Part shown: positions 16,398-25,879 of the stretch, in pieces
Layout of the letters: each line of letters opens with the position of its first letter
Position numbering within the stretch: position 1 is the first letter of the stretch
Source of the DNA: Vicinamibacteraceae bacterium
Lineage (GTDB): Bacteria > Acidobacteriota > Thermoanaerobaculia > Multivoradales > Multivoraceae
Length of the DNA stretch: 56,068 bases
Assembly: GCA_012270995.1 (NCBI GenBank)
Contig: JAAXHG010000029.1
Location: 1 to 56,068 of the forward strand
Direction of reading: 5' to 3'
Notes under the pieces: generated by a model
Told to the model about the DNA's origin: nothing
Seen by the model: the letters and a program-made list of their open reading frames with translations, nothing else
Database searches by the model: none
Program-made: the position numbers and the translations under genes

Positions 16398-17855
16398 ATG
16401 GCCACGGCCGACGCAGCCGACTTCCTCGACGCGCTGACACGGCGCCTCGGCCCTGACCGCGTTCTCACCGGCGCCGCCCCCATGGCGGCCTACGAATCGG
16501 ACGCGCTGACTGCGTTCCGGGCTCGTCCCCGGGCGGTCGTCCTGGTCGATTCGGCGGAAGAAGTCGTCGACGTCGTGCGGCTCTGCGCCGCCGCGAACGT
16601 GCCCTTCCTGGCGCGCGGAAGCGGCACCAGCCTGTCCGGCGGTTCGCTGCCGGTCCACGACGGCGTGGTCATCGCGATGAACCGGCTCAACCGGATCCTC
16701 GAAGTGGACCCGGTGCGTCGGACGGCGGTGGTCGAGCCCGGTGTCGTCAACCTCGCCGTGTCCGACGCCGCTGCGCCCTACGGCCTCTACTACTCGCCCG
16801 ACCCGTCGAGCCAGTCCGTATGCACGATCGGCGGCAACCTGGCCTTCAACTCCGGCGGCGCCCACTGTCTGAAGTACGGGATGACCAGCAACCACGTGCT
16901 CGGGCTCGAGGTGGTGCTGCCGGACGGCGAGGTGATCGAGATCGGCGGCGACAGCCTGGAGGGCGTCGGCCCCGACCTGGTCGGGCTGTTCGTCGGCTCC
17001 GAGGGGCTGTTCGGGATCGCCACGAGGATCACGCTGCGCCTGCTGCCGAAGCCCGAGACGTACTTCACCCTGCTCGCGGCCTACGATTCGCTGGCGGCGG
17101 CCGGCGAGGCGGTGGCGGCGGTCGTCGCCTCGGGCCTTCTGCCCGGAGCGATGGAGATCATGGACAACCTGGCGATCGAGGCCGCCGAAGCGGCGGTCGG
17201 CGCGGGCTATCCGCTGGACGCCGAAGGGCTCCTGATCGTCGAGCTCGAAGGCGAGAAGCAGCAGGTGGCGGCCGAGAGCGCGTTGTTGCTGGAAGTCGTC
17301 AGGCGTTCGAAGCCCTACCTGGAGCACATTGCCAGCGACCCGGACGACCGGATGCGCATCTGGAAGGGCCGCAAGAGCGCCTTCTCCGCGGTGGGCCGGC
17401 TGAGTCCCGACTACATCGTGCAGGACGGCGTCGTACCCCGTTCCCGCCTGGGCGAGGCGCTGACGAAGATCCAGCGCCTGGGCGAGGAGCACGGCATCCG
17501 CGTGGCCAACGTGTTCCACGCCGGCGACGGCAACCTGCATCCGCTGATCCTCTTCGACGGCCGGGTCGAGGGCGAGCTGGAGCGGGCCGAAGAGCTGGCC
17601 GGCGAGATCCTCCGGCTCTGCATCGACCTCGGCGGTTCGATCACCGGCGAGCATGGCGTGGGGATGGAGAAGCGGCAGTACCTGGGAGAGATGTTCGGCG
17701 AGGCCGACCTGGACGCGATGCGCCGCATCCGCCTGGCGATCGATCCCGCCGAACTGGCGAACCGGGGCAAGATGTTCCCGGACGCCGAGGCGCCGGCGCT
17801 GCTGAGCCACGGTCCCCATCCGCTGGAGGCGGCGGGGGTCATCTCGCGCGAATGA
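16398..17855 (+). CDS. glcD: Glycolate oxidase subunit GlcD-type FAD-linked oxidase
   Basis: A 485-residue FAD-dependent (PCMH/vanillyl-alcohol-oxidase type) enzyme. The FAD-binding half holds [17 protein letters not shown], the pyrophosphate loop [33 protein letters not shown] and [12 protein letters not shown]. The C-terminal half has the catalytic-domain signature [16 protein letters not shown] and [15 protein letters not shown]. GlcD acts with GlcE and the Fe-S protein GlcF to oxidise glycolate to glyoxylate at the membrane; D-lactate dehydrogenases share this fold. GlcE follows 62 bp downstream, which favours glycolate oxidase. GlcF is absent from the window. Confidence 0.88.
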   Translation: MATADAADFLDALTRRLGPDRVLTGAAPMAAYESDALTAFRARPRAVVLVDSAEEVVDVVRLCAAANVPFLARGSGTSLSGGSLPVHDGVVIAMNRLNRILEVDPVRRTAVVEPGVVNLAVSDAAAPYGLYYSPDPSSQSVCTIGGNLAFNSGGAHCLKYGMTSNHVLGLEVVLPDGEVIEIGGDSLEGVGPDLVGLFVGSEGLFGIATRITLRLLPKPETYFTLLAAYDSLAAAGEAVAAVVASGLLPGAMEIMDNLAIEAAEAAVGAGYPLDAEGLLIVELEGEKQQVAAESALLLEVVRRSKPYLEHIASDPDDRMRIWKGRKSAFSAVGRLSPDYIVQDGVVPRSRLGEALTKIQRLGEEHGIRVANVFHAGDGNLHPLILFDGRVEGELERAEELAGEILRLCIDLGGSITGEHGVGMEKRQYLGEMFGEADLDAMRRIRLAIDPAELANRGKMFPDAEAPALLSHGPHPLEAAGVISRE

Positions 17856-17917
17856 GGCCGGGAGGGAGCCGGCAGCGATGTGCGGGGACTTGAACGCAAC
17901 CGTGAGCCGGACGACTC

Positions 17918-19036
17918 GTGACCGCCGTTGACCACCGGCCGGCTTCGGCGGCCGAGGTCGTCGAAGCCGTAGGCGGCGCGGAGCGGATCGTGCCGCGCGG
18001 CGGCGGCACGAAGCCGGCGCTGTGGTCCGTGGACGGCGCCGACGTGCTCGACGTTTCGGCCCTCGGCGGCATCACGGAGTACCTGCCGAGCGAGTACACA
18101 GTGACGGCCCTGGCCGGCACGCTGCTAGCCGAGGTCGAGGCGCGGCTCGCCGCCGAGGGTCAGTACCTGCCGTTCGACCCGCTGCTGGTCGCGGCCGGCA
18201 GCACGGTCGGCGGCGCCGTGGCTGCGGGCGCGAACGGTCCCGGTCGGCTTCGCTACGGCGGGCTGCGCGACTTCCTGCTGGCGGTGACCTTCGTCGACGG
18301 CCGCGGCGAGATCGTCCGCGGCGGCGCCAAGGTGGTGAAGAACGCCGCCGGCTTCGACCTGCCGAAGCTGATGGTCGGCAGCCTGGGGCGCCTCGGCGTC
18401 CTCACCGAATGCACGTTCAAGGTGTTCCCGCACCCGGAGAGTTGCGCCACCCTGCGCGTCGCGGGCATGGCTCTCGACGAGGCCATCGAGGCCGCGGGCC
18501 GCGTCGGCGCCGGCGCGGTGGAGATCGAGTGCCTCGACCTGGTCCATGGTCTGGCCGGCTGGGACCTGGAGATCCGGATCGGAGGCCGCAGCTTCGCCCT
18601 GGACGCGCGTCTGAAGCGCGCCGCCGATCTTCTCGACACGGACGTCATCACTCTCTCGGGCGACGCCGACGCGAGCCTCTGGCGCACCCGGCGCGAGTTC
18701 GGTTGGGCCTCGCCGGACGCCTCCGTGCTCAAGCTTCCCCTGACCCCGGCAACGGCCGGCGCCCTGGAACAGGTCCTGGCCGGCCTCGACGCATCTCATG
18801 TAGCCAGGGCCTACAGCGCCGGCATCCAGCAGGCCTTCGTTGCCTGGCCCGCCGAACGCGTCGCCGACCTGCCGGCCCTCGACCGAGCCCTGACCGGGGC
18901 GAAGCTGACCGCCCTGGCGCTGCGCGCGCCGGCCAACGCCGCGAACCAGCCGATCCTCGGCTACCGCACCGGCGGCGAGCTGCTATGCCGAGTCGAGCAG
19001 GCCCTCGACCCGGCTGGCCGCTTCGGCCGCCTGTAG
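17918..19036 (+). CDS. glcE: Glycolate oxidase FAD-binding subunit GlcE
   Basis: A 372-residue GlcE-type protein starting GTG at 17918. It has the truncated FAD-binding domain: RIVPRGGGTKPALW, the beta-alpha unit ending in EYTVTALAGTLLAEVEARL, LPFDPLLVAAGSTVGGAVA and a GPGRLRYGGLRDF loop, then RGGAKVVKNAAGFDLPKLM, a strong GlcE signature. It lacks the full catalytic half present in GlcD. It follows glcD and would complex with it. The usual third gene glcF is not downstream: the next feature is a convergent broken phosphotransferase 27 bp away. The complex must obtain its Fe-S subunit from elsewhere in the genome, or a rearrangement removed it. Confidence 0.86.
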   Translation: MTAVDHRPASAAEVVEAVGGAERIVPRGGGTKPALWSVDGADVLDVSALGGITEYLPSEYTVTALAGTLLAEVEARLAAEGQYLPFDPLLVAAGSTVGGAVAAGANGPGRLRYGGLRDFLLAVTFVDGRGEIVRGGAKVVKNAAGFDLPKLMVGSLGRLGVLTECTFKVFPHPESCATLRVAGMALDEAIEAAGRVGAGAVEIECLDLVHGLAGWDLEIRIGGRSFALDARLKRAADLLDTDVITLSGDADASLWRTRREFGWASPDASVLKLPLTPATAGALEQVLAGLDASHVARAYSAGIQQAFVAWPAERVADLPALDRALTGAKLTALALRAPANAANQPILGYRTGGELLCRVEQALDPAGRFGRL

Positions 19037-19063
19037 CGCCACGAGATTCCAAGGTGTGCCGGC

Positions 19064-19930
19064 CTACACCCGGAACTGCGCCCTGAACTCCGCGTAGCCT
19101 TCCTCGAACGTGCATGGGTAGCCCTTCAGCGCGTATGCCATCGTCTCCAGTGCCGTCCGGCGGAAGTACAACTGTGCCCGCCACAGCCTCCCCTCATCCT
19201 TCGGTCCGCGGTACTGGTCCGCGACGCGTTGGGCGAACCGCTGCCCGTTGGCGAGCAGTCCGGCGAAGTCGAGGGCGGGTCTCCGATGGAGCGGTCGCCG
19301 AAGTCGATGATGTTGACCTGGTGCTGGCCAGCGTCCCAGAGAATGTGCTCGCCGGCCAGATCACCGTGGACGAGCGCTGTCGGGCGGGTCGGTTTCACTT
19401 CGGCGGCCAGCTCGGTCAGGAAGGCTCGGATGACCTCGACTTCGTGCGATGCGAGGCGCGGTAGCACGAGCGTTTCGATTTCACGAACGAGGTCCTCGTG
19501 GTCCTTCAGCGGGTCCTGCTCGGACACGCCGCACTCGCGGGCGACCGACTTCGGGGTCTCGTGGAAAGCGGTGAGGAACGTGGCGAGCTGTTCCGCTATC
19601 CGTTCCCCTTGCCGCATCGGAGAGTCGGCCGAACGTGGCGACGTCCAGCTTCCTACCGGCGAGAAGCCTGTAGCCAGCGAACGAGCCGTCGGCGGACTCG
19701 TAGACGTAGTCGGGAATGCCGACATCGACCCTCGGCTGAAGGTAGCGAAGCAGCCTGGCTTCGTTCGCCAGCGCATCCCGGTTCGCCTGGGCCTTGGGAG
19801 TCCGGAAGACGAGCACCTCGTCGAGGATCAGGACGGCATGGTCCCAGCCGTGCGTCAGGTACCGGTGCGATGTCCACGTGACGTCGGGAAACTCCTCCCG
19901 TATCCGCCGCAGGAACAGGGCTTCTTCCAT
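19064..19930 (-). pseudogene. Aminoglycoside-phosphotransferase-like kinase with two frameshifts
   Basis: A choline-kinase/APH-fold protein is encoded in three frames. Frame one (from ATG at 19930) carries the N-lobe, including AVLILDEVLVFRTPKA and DYVYESADGSFAGYRLL. Similarity then jumps frame at a G-run near 19604-19608 into ERIAEQLATFL and continues through the catalytic loop LVHGDLAGEHILWD and the metal motif NIIDFGDRSIGDP. It jumps frame again near 19273-19279 (a GGGCGGG context) into ALDFAGLLANGQRF, ending EEGYAEFRAQFRV at 19064. One extra and one missing base restore a full-length protein of about 288 residues. Either a recent pseudogene or homopolymer sequencing errors; motifs are otherwise intact. 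Confidence 0.8.
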
Positions 19931-20004
19931 GGCGCGTCGCCAGCCTACGGCCAGGGCCGGGCGGGCGTCGTCAGGAGCGTCTCGACCTCGATGCCGTTGC
20001 CGCC

Positions 20005-21441
20005 TCAGCTCGCCTTCGGCAGGGCCCCCATCACGGCCTTGACCTCGAGGAACTCCTCGAAGCCGAAGTCGCCCCACTCGCGGCCGTTGCCGGACTGCTT
20101 GTAGCCGCCGAAGGGGGCGCCGAAGTCGGCGGGGGCTCCGTTGATGTGGACGTTGCCGGCGCGGATGCGGGAGGCCACGCTGCGGGCGTGGTCGAGATCA
20201 CCGGACTGGACGTAGCTCGACAGGCCGTAGACGGTGTCGTTGGCGATCTGGATCGCTTCCTCCTCCGTCTCGTAGGGAAGGATGGAGAGCACGGGGCCGA
20301 AGATCTCCTCGCGGGCGATCGTCATGTCGTTGCTGACGCCGCCGAACACCGTGGGACGGACGTAGTAGCCGCTGTCCAGGCCCTCGGGGCGGTCGGTACC
20401 GCCGGCGACGAGTTCGGCGCCTTCCTCGATGCCCTTGGCGATCAGGCCCTGGATCTTGTCGTACTGGACCTCGCTGACGACCGGACCGATGGCGACGCCT
20501 TCCTGTCCCGGGGGGCCGACGGCGGTCGCTTCAGCGGCGGCCTTGGCGACCTCGAGGGCGCGGGCGTGCGATGCGGCCGGCACCAGCATCCGCGTCGGGG
20601 CGTTGCAGGACTGGCCGCTGTTCAGGAAGCACTGCCGGGTGCCGGCCTTGACCGCCTTGTCGATGTCGGCGTCCTCGAGGACGATGTTGGGCGACTTGCC
20701 GCCGAGTTCCTGCGAGACCCGCTTGATCGAGTCGGCGGCGGCCTTGGCGACCGCGCGGCCGGCCCGGGTGGAACCGGTGAAGGACATCATGTCGATGCCG
20801 GGGTGGGCCGACATGGCGGCGCCGACCTCGGGGCCCTCGCCGTTGATCAGGTTGAAGACGCCCGGCGGCACGCCGGCGTCGTGGAGGATCTCGGCGAGCA
20901 GGATGGCGTTGAGGGGCGCCACCTCGCTCGGCTTGAGGACCATCGTGCAGCCGGCGGCGAGCGCCGGCGCGACCTTGCAGGCGATCTGGTTGATCGGCCA
21001 GTTCCAGGGCGTGATCAGGCCGCAGACGCCGACCGGCTCCTTGACGATGTTCGTCGCGCCGCGGGTCTCGACGAAGTCGTAGCCCTTCAGGACGTTCAGG
21101 GCGCCGGCGAAGTGGCCGAGGCCGGAGGGGGCCTGCGCGGCCTTGGCGAGCCAGGCCGGAGCGCCCATCTCCATCGAGATCGTCTCCGCCATCTCGCCGA
21201 TCCGGGCCTGGTAGCCGGCGACGATCCGGCCCAGGAGCTCCACGCGCTCTTCCTGGCTGGTTTGCGAGAAGGACTCGAAGGCGGCCCGTGCCGCGGCCAC
21301 GGCCTTGTCGACGTCGGCCGCGCTGCCGAGACTGATCCGGCCGATCGGCTGTTCCGTCGACGGGTCGATCACGTCCATCGTCTTCGGGATCGCCGGGTCG
21401 ACCCATTCACCGTTGATGTAGAACTGCAGCGCTTCCTTCAT
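20005..21441 (-). CDS. NAD(P)-dependent aldehyde dehydrogenase
   Basis: A 478-residue aldehyde dehydrogenase oxidising an aldehyde to its acid. Visible elements are the Rossmann segment with [10 protein letters not shown] and [20 protein letters not shown], the general base Glu in [11 protein letters not shown] (near 245), and the nucleophile Cys279 in [21 protein letters not shown] and [15 protein letters not shown] near the C-terminus are standard. ATG at 21441. It follows brnA on the minus strand after 44 bp, so it may be transcribed with the heme-brnTA unit or on its own. The aldehyde substrate cannot be deduced. Confidence 0.9.
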   Translation of the reverse strand: MKEALQFYINGEWVDPAIPKTMDVIDPSTEQPIGRISLGSAADVDKAVAAARAAFESFSQTSQEERVELLGRIVAGYQARIGEMAETISMEMGAPAWLAKAAQAPSGLGHFAGALNVLKGYDFVETRGATNIVKEPVGVCGLITPWNWPINQIACKVAPALAAGCTMVLKPSEVAPLNAILLAEILHDAGVPPGVFNLINGEGPEVGAAMSAHPGIDMMSFTGSTRAGRAVAKAAADSIKRVSQELGGKSPNIVLEDADIDKAVKAGTRQCFLNSGQSCNAPTRMLVPAASHARALEVAKAAAEATAVGPPGQEGVAIGPVVSEVQYDKIQGLIAKGIEEGAELVAGGTDRPEGLDSGYYVRPTVFGGVSNDMTIAREEIFGPVLSILPYETEEEAIQIANDTVYGLSSYVQSGDLDHARSVASRIRAGNVHINGAPADFGAPFGGYKQSGNGREWGDFGFEEFLEVKAVMGALPKAS

Positions 21442-21485
21442 GGGGGCGTCTCCTGGGTGTTCTCGTTGGCGGAACCGCGGTGCGA

Positions 21486-21704
21486 CTAGCGGTTCGGTCT
21501 TGCGCCGGCGGATCGTGTGGCGGCCTTCGCCCAGTCGCGGAGCGCGGAGTTGACGGCTACCGAGTCCTTGAACACCGCGGCAACGTCGGGATCAAGTAGC
21601 ACCACGTTCGTTCCCTGCCGGTAGGCCTGATGGTGCTTGCCTCGAACGGCCTTCGAGAAGTCGTACTCGGAGCGCATCTCGCCGTGTTCACGTGCCTGAC
21701 TCAT
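21486..21704 (-). CDS. brnA: BrnA-like antitoxin
   Basis: A 72-residue protein typical of BrnA antitoxins: EYDFSKAVRGKHHQAYRQGTN followed by VVLLDPDVAAVF and a short helical tail (SALRDWAKAA). In known pairs BrnA binds BrnT through its N-terminal part and dimerises by a C-terminal ribbon-helix-helix that also represses the operon. Start chosen at ATG 21704; the longer frame to 21764 lies inside brnT. The gene overlaps the 3' end of brnT by 17 bp, the usual toxin-first order of brnTA. Confidence 0.8.
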   Translation of the reverse strand: MSQAREHGEMRSEYDFSKAVRGKHHQAYRQGTNVVLLDPDVAAVFKDSVAVNSALRDWAKAATRSAGARPNR

Positions 21705-21966
21705 ACTGCCGTCTTTCGCCTGCTGTCGCTGTTCGGGCACTGAGGATGCGAATGCGCCCGCCACGCTCGACGAACGATACCACCAGCAGGCGGTCCCGGT
21801 CCGAGTTGCCCATGCTGAGGAACCTGTGCTCGCCCTCGGAGTGGTCGGGGTCCGTGATGGTTGACTCGAGGGGGTCGCCGAAGACGGTGGAGGCTTCGCC
21901 GAAATCCACGCCGTGCTTGCGTCTGTTCGACCGCTCCTTGCGGGGGTTCCATTCGAAGTGCAGCAT
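21688..21966 (-). CDS. brnT: BrnT family ribonuclease toxin
   Basis: A 92-residue RelE-fold ribonuclease toxin of the BrnT family. Family signatures are HFEWNPRKERSNRRKHGV at the N-terminus, FGEASTVFGDPL, and the C-terminal RIRILSARTATAGERRQYE with the conserved Arg and Tyr positions. BrnT cleaves RNA and inhibits translation until bound by BrnA. It begins only 2 nt after the hemG stop on the same strand, so it is probably carried on the heme operon transcript unless a promoter lies inside hemG. It overlaps brnA. Confidence 0.85.
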   Translation of the reverse strand: MLHFEWNPRKERSNRRKHGVDFGEASTVFGDPLESTITDPDHSEGEHRFLSMGNSDRDRLLVVSFVERGGRIRILSARTATAGERRQYESGT

Positions 21967-21968
21967 CG

Positions 21969-23426
21969 CTAGCGCTGGCTTCGTGTTGACTTTGCGCTGG
22001 CGCCAAGTAAGCCTCTGACCGCGTTCTCCCCGCACTCGGCGCCGATGGCGATGGCGCGGCCGAGGCCGACGCCGTGGAGGGCGTTGCCGGCCAGATGGAA
22101 CCCTTCGATCGGGTCGAGGGCGGCTTCGATCCTGGCCACCCGCTGGGGGTGCCCGGGGGCGTACTGCGGAATGGCGTGTGGCCAGCGGGCGACGCTCGTG
22201 TAGGTCGGCTCCGCGTCGATGCCGGCCGTCCGGCGCAGTTCGCTGAGGGTCAGGTCGACGAGCTGAGCGTCGCCGAGGTCGGCGGCTCCCGGGTCGACGC
22301 TGCCGCCGAACAGGGAGCGGGCCAGGAACGTGCCATCCGGGCCACGGCCGCGGAACGTCACGGTTTCGTACTGGCAACCGAGCATGCGGATGCCCTCACC
22401 GCGGGCGACGAGGAAGCCGTAGGCCGGCTCGACGTGGGCCGTGGCCGCGGTGTCCAAGGCTGTGTGGACGACGGCCATCGGGGGCGACTCGATTTGCCTG
22501 AGTTCGGCGGCAGCCGCGGCCGAGACGCCTTCGACGAGGTCGGCGGCGCCGGGCAGGTCTGCCGCCACGACGACCGCGTCGGCCGCAACGTCGCCAGCGG
22601 ACGAGATGACGGTGAAGCCCTTGTCGCGGCGCTCGATCGCGGTCACGCGCTGGTTGCATTGGACCTCGACTCCCGGCAGGGCGGCAACCGCCCGGGGCAG
22701 GCTCTGGATGCCCTGAAGAAAGGTCCGATGGCCGGGCGGCGGCGCGCCGCGTCTGCGGCCGGCGCGCATCGCCTTGAATAGCGAGCCGTACGCCCGCTCC
22801 ATCGCGACGAGGCGCGGGAACGCGGCCGCAGCCGAGAGCTTCCGCGCGTCGCCGGCGAAGATGCCGAGAACGACGGGTGAGATCAGGCGGCGGGCGGCCT
22901 GCCGACCCATGCGGCGGGCGGCGAAGTCGAAGAGCGACTCGTCCTCGTCCGCTGCGGCGCCGCTGCTCATCGAGTCGGCGCCCTCGGTGCGATCCGCACC
23001 GGTACGTCGGGTCGGTACGAGGGGCTCCATCGCCATGCGCGCGAGGCCGAACGGTCCCAGCAGACCGCTCTTTGCGAACGCCAGCGGACTCCGCTGCAGC
23101 TCCCGCAGGCTGCCGCCCCGGAAGATGTAGCGGCGATTCGCCGCCGGTTCCGGCGCCAGCACCTCGTCCTTGAGACCGCAGGCCGCGATCATCTCCCGCA
23201 CGACCGGCTGATCGTCGAGGAAGCCCTGCGGGCCGGTTTCGATCAGGAAACCGCCTGCCTGCTGTGTCCGCGCCTTGCCGCCGACCTGATCGTCCGCCTC
23301 CAGTACGACGATCTCCAGGGAAGCGGCCGCGCGATCCGCCTCGGAGGACGCCTTCCACGCGGCGGCAAGTCCGGAAGGCCCGCCGCCGACGACAACCAGA
23401 CGGCCGGCCGCCGGCGGTTCGCTCAA
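21969..23426 (-). CDS. hemG: Protoporphyrinogen oxidase, HemG/HemY-type flavoenzyme
   Basis: A 485-residue oxygen-dependent protoporphyrinogen IX oxidase (the FAD type also called HemY or PPOX). The FAD site is RLVVVGGGPSGLAAAW at the N-terminus, followed by IVVLEADDQVGGKART and the ETGPQGFLDD loop. The C-terminus has PIEGFHLAGNALHGVGLGRAIAIG, the second FAD-contact motif. The start is TTG at 23426, which overlaps the hemE stop in TTGA; this is preferred to upstream starts lying inside hemE. It is the last heme gene in the operon. A short acidic and Ser-rich insertion (GAAADEDES) near residue 150 is not universal. Confidence 0.88.
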   Translation of the reverse strand: MSEPPAAGRLVVVGGGPSGLAAAWKASSEADRAAASLEIVVLEADDQVGGKARTQQAGGFLIETGPQGFLDDQPVVREMIAACGLKDEVLAPEPAANRRYIFRGGSLRELQRSPLAFAKSGLLGPFGLARMAMEPLVPTRRTGADRTEGADSMSSGAAADEDESLFDFAARRMGRQAARRLISPVVLGIFAGDARKLSAAAAFPRLVAMERAYGSLFKAMRAGRRRGAPPPGHRTFLQGIQSLPRAVAALPGVEVQCNQRVTAIERRDKGFTVISSAGDVAADAVVVAADLPGAADLVEGVSAAAAAELRQIESPPMAVVHTALDTAATAHVEPAYGFLVARGEGIRMLGCQYETVTFRGRGPDGTFLARSLFGGSVDPGAADLGDAQLVDLTLSELRRTAGIDAEPTYTSVARWPHAIPQYAPGHPQRVARIEAALDPIEGFHLAGNALHGVGLGRAIAIGAECGENAVRGLLGASAKSTRSQR

Positions 23427-24517
23427 GCGTCCTCCACCTCGGCGTGGACGGCCTCGACCAGGGTCCGCACCGCTTCCAGCGGGGTTTCCGGCAGTACGCC
23501 GTGGCCAAGGTTCACGATGTGGCCGCGGCGGGGCAGGCTGGCGAGCAGGCGTGCGGTCTCGCACCGGATCGCCTCTTCATCGGCAAGGAGAACGGTCGGA
23601 TCCAGGTTGCCCTGCAGGCAGAGGTCCGGCCGGCGCCGGCGAAGCGCTCCGAGGTCGGTTCGCCAGTCCACACCGAGTACCTCGCAGGGCAGGTCGGCGT
23701 AGTCGTTCACCAACTGGGGTGCGGCATGGAGGAAGAGAATGCGGGGGACGCCTGCGTCGCCGAGCCGCCGGAGCAGGCGTTCGAGGTGCGGTCGCACCCG
23801 GCGCCGCCACTCGCTCCGGGGGAAGAGACCGGCCCAGGAATCGAAGACCTGGACCGCGTCCGCGCCGGCTTCGTGCTGGGCGATCAGGTAGCGGGCCGAT
23901 AGCCGGCCGAGCCGGTCGAGCAGGGCGTCGAAAGCCGCGGGTTGTTCGTAGGCGAACGCCCGCAGTTGGGGAAAGTCGCGCACGCCGCGGCCTTCGACCA
24001 GGTAGGCGGCGAGGGTGAGGGGCGCGCCCGCGAAGCCGAGCAGCGCCGTCGCCGGGTTCAGTTCGCGGCGGACCAGCCGTTGCGCGGCCGTGACCTCGGG
24101 CGCGATCTCGGTATCGTCGAGGCGGTCCGGGTCGGGCAGGGCCGCCACCGCCTCGGGATCGCGGATCGGTTCGGCGATCACCGGGCCGGGGTCGAAGCGG
24201 AAGTCGACTCCCAGAGCGGGCAGCGGCGACATGATGTCGGCAAACGTGATCGCGGCGTCGAGCGGGAAGCGGCGAAGCGGCATCAGGGTGACTTCGGCCG
24301 CCAGTTCGGGATTCCCGGCCAGGCCGGCGAAGCCGTGGCGTTCCTTCAGCGCCCGGTACTCGGGCAGGATGCGTCCCGCCTGGCGCATGATCCAGAGCGG
24401 TCGCCGCGGCGTGTCCTCGAAACGGAGGGTGCGAAGCAGCAGGTCGCTGTCCGCCTGCGCAGGCTCGTTGGGCGATGCGGCCGCCGGACGGGCCGCGGAC
24501 CCGGCGAAGGCGGTCAC
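23423..24517 (-). CDS. hemE: Uroporphyrinogen III decarboxylase
   Basis: A 364-residue enzyme that removes four acetate carboxyls of uroporphyrinogen III to give coproporphyrinogen III. The N-terminal signature RRPLWIMRQAGRILPEYR is intact, FADIMSPLPALGVDF follows, and the second family signature lies around GFAGAPLTLAAYLVEG. Catalytic Asp is in the ADIMSP loop. The C-terminal part has LGVDWRTDLGALRR and LGHGVLPETPLEAVR. GTG at 24517 overlaps the hemA stop as GTGA. Length is normal for the family. Coupled to hemG downstream. Confidence 0.94.
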   Translation of the reverse strand: MTAFAGSAARPAAASPNEPAQADSDLLLRTLRFEDTPRRPLWIMRQAGRILPEYRALKERHGFAGLAGNPELAAEVTLMPLRRFPLDAAITFADIMSPLPALGVDFRFDPGPVIAEPIRDPEAVAALPDPDRLDDTEIAPEVTAAQRLVRRELNPATALLGFAGAPLTLAAYLVEGRGVRDFPQLRAFAYEQPAAFDALLDRLGRLSARYLIAQHEAGADAVQVFDSWAGLFPRSEWRRRVRPHLERLLRRLGDAGVPRILFLHAAPQLVNDYADLPCEVLGVDWRTDLGALRRRRPDLCLQGNLDPTVLLADEEAIRCETARLLASLPRRGHIVNLGHGVLPETPLEAVRTLVEAVHAEVEDA

Positions 24518-25845
24518 TTGGCGCCGTCCGCCGCGCGACGGCTCTCGAGCAGCTCCGGGGCCGCGGCGGCGAGGAAGGCGTCGACGCCATCCTGGCCGAT
24601 CTCGATCGCGACCGCGCGCAGGCCGACGACCGGGAGGTGGCTCAGGCGCTTCGCCATGACGGCGGTCCACTCCCTGAGCGCCGCTCGCTCGCCTTCGGAG
24701 ATGCCTTTCAGGTCGCTCTGCAACAGGCGGTCGAGGTTCGTGCCCAGTGAGTCCTGGTACTTCGCGCCGATCGCCCGGATGGCGCCGGCGACCGATCGGG
24801 TCGCCATCGCCTCGCGAAATGCGTCGAGTTCCTCGTCGATCAGAACCCGTGCCTCGGCGGTGCGCTCAAGCCGGTCGCGCAGCGTCTGCTGAGCCAGTTC
24901 GTTGATCTGGTCCATGCCGATCCGACGAAGACCGGCCGCGCGCGCGTCGCCGGGTGCGACGTCGGCTGGAATCGCCATGTCGACGACCAGCGGCGCGGCC
25001 CCGAGCTGTGCTTCGCCGGCGCGGGCGAGGGCGAAGAGACAGGGGCGATCGACCACGGGTTCCGGCGCGCCGGTCGAGAAGAGCACTCCCGTCACCGCCG
25101 GCGGTCTGGCGCGGAACGTCTCCAGGCCCATCGTCTCGATGGCCGGGGCGGCGGACCGGGGGGAAACCGCCTCAGCCGTTCGGTTGGCGAGATCCTCGGC
25201 TTTCCCGGCGGTGCGGTTGACGAGAATCAGGGGCACGCCTCGGCTGTGCAGGCGCTCGGTGCAGGTCTCGGTCATCGCCGCCACGCCGACCAGGGCGACC
25301 GGCCCGACGGAATGGGCCGCGCGCTCGCTCAGCAGATCGGCCGCGATCTCGGACAGCGAGGTGCGGCCGGCGCCGACGCCGGTCTCGCGGTGGACGCGTT
25401 TGCCGGCCCGTAGCGCGGATTCGATCACCCGCCTTAGGTCGGAGTCGACGGTGCGGGAGGCGATCGCCTCATCGAGCGCGTCGCGCAGTTGCCCGCGGAT
25501 CTCGCGTTCGCCCGGCTGGGCCGAGTCGAGGCCGGACGCGACGAGGTACAGATGCTCGACGGCGCCTTCGCCCTCCCAGGTTCTGAAGACGCGCCGCGCC
25601 GCGCCGGCGCCCGCGACAAGGCGGAGCAACTCCCGGCGGCAGGAAGCGAACGTGGTTCCCGGCTCGGCGGAGAAGATGAAGGAGACCCGGTTGCAGGTGG
25701 CGAGATAGACCAGCCCCTGAGCGCCGATTCTCTGCCGCAGCCGGCGCATCTCGGCCGCGCGACGGCTCGCCGGCAGCGTGTACTGAGCGATCTCCTCGGC
25801 GGAGGCGTAGCGCCAGGTCGCCGCGACGACACAACAGTTGCCCAT
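24514..25845 (-). CDS. hemA: Glutamyl-tRNA reductase
   Basis: A 443-residue enzyme reducing glutamyl-tRNA to glutamate-1-semialdehyde, the first committed step of C5-pathway heme synthesis. The catalytic Cys is in YLATCNRVSF (near residue 51). The next block, GEREIRGQLRDAL, corresponds to the usual GE-x-Q-I-L-G-Q, and SLSEIAADLL precedes the Rossmann domain, then a dimerisation helix region. Some positions are divergent: VGVAAMTETC replaces the usual glycine-rich GAGEMG loop, and the Arg-for-Gln change in GERE is also uncommon. ATG at 25845. Together with hemL it defines the C5 route. Overlaps hemE by 4 bp. Confidence 0.88.
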   Translation of the reverse strand: MGNCCVVAATWRYASAEEIAQYTLPASRRAAEMRRLRQRIGAQGLVYLATCNRVSFIFSAEPGTTFASCRRELLRLVAGAGAARRVFRTWEGEGAVEHLYLVASGLDSAQPGEREIRGQLRDALDEAIASRTVDSDLRRVIESALRAGKRVHRETGVGAGRTSLSEIAADLLSERAAHSVGPVALVGVAAMTETCTERLHSRGVPLILVNRTAGKAEDLANRTAEAVSPRSAAPAIETMGLETFRARPPAVTGVLFSTGAPEPVVDRPCLFALARAGEAQLGAAPLVVDMAIPADVAPGDARAAGLRRIGMDQINELAQQTLRDRLERTAEARVLIDEELDAFREAMATRSVAGAIRAIGAKYQDSLGTNLDRLLQSDLKGISEGERAALREWTAVMAKRLSHLPVVGLRAVAIEIGQDGVDAFLAAAAPELLESRRAADGAK

Positions 25846-25879
25846 CGGGCGATTCTGACGTAGTGCGACGCGCGGATTG

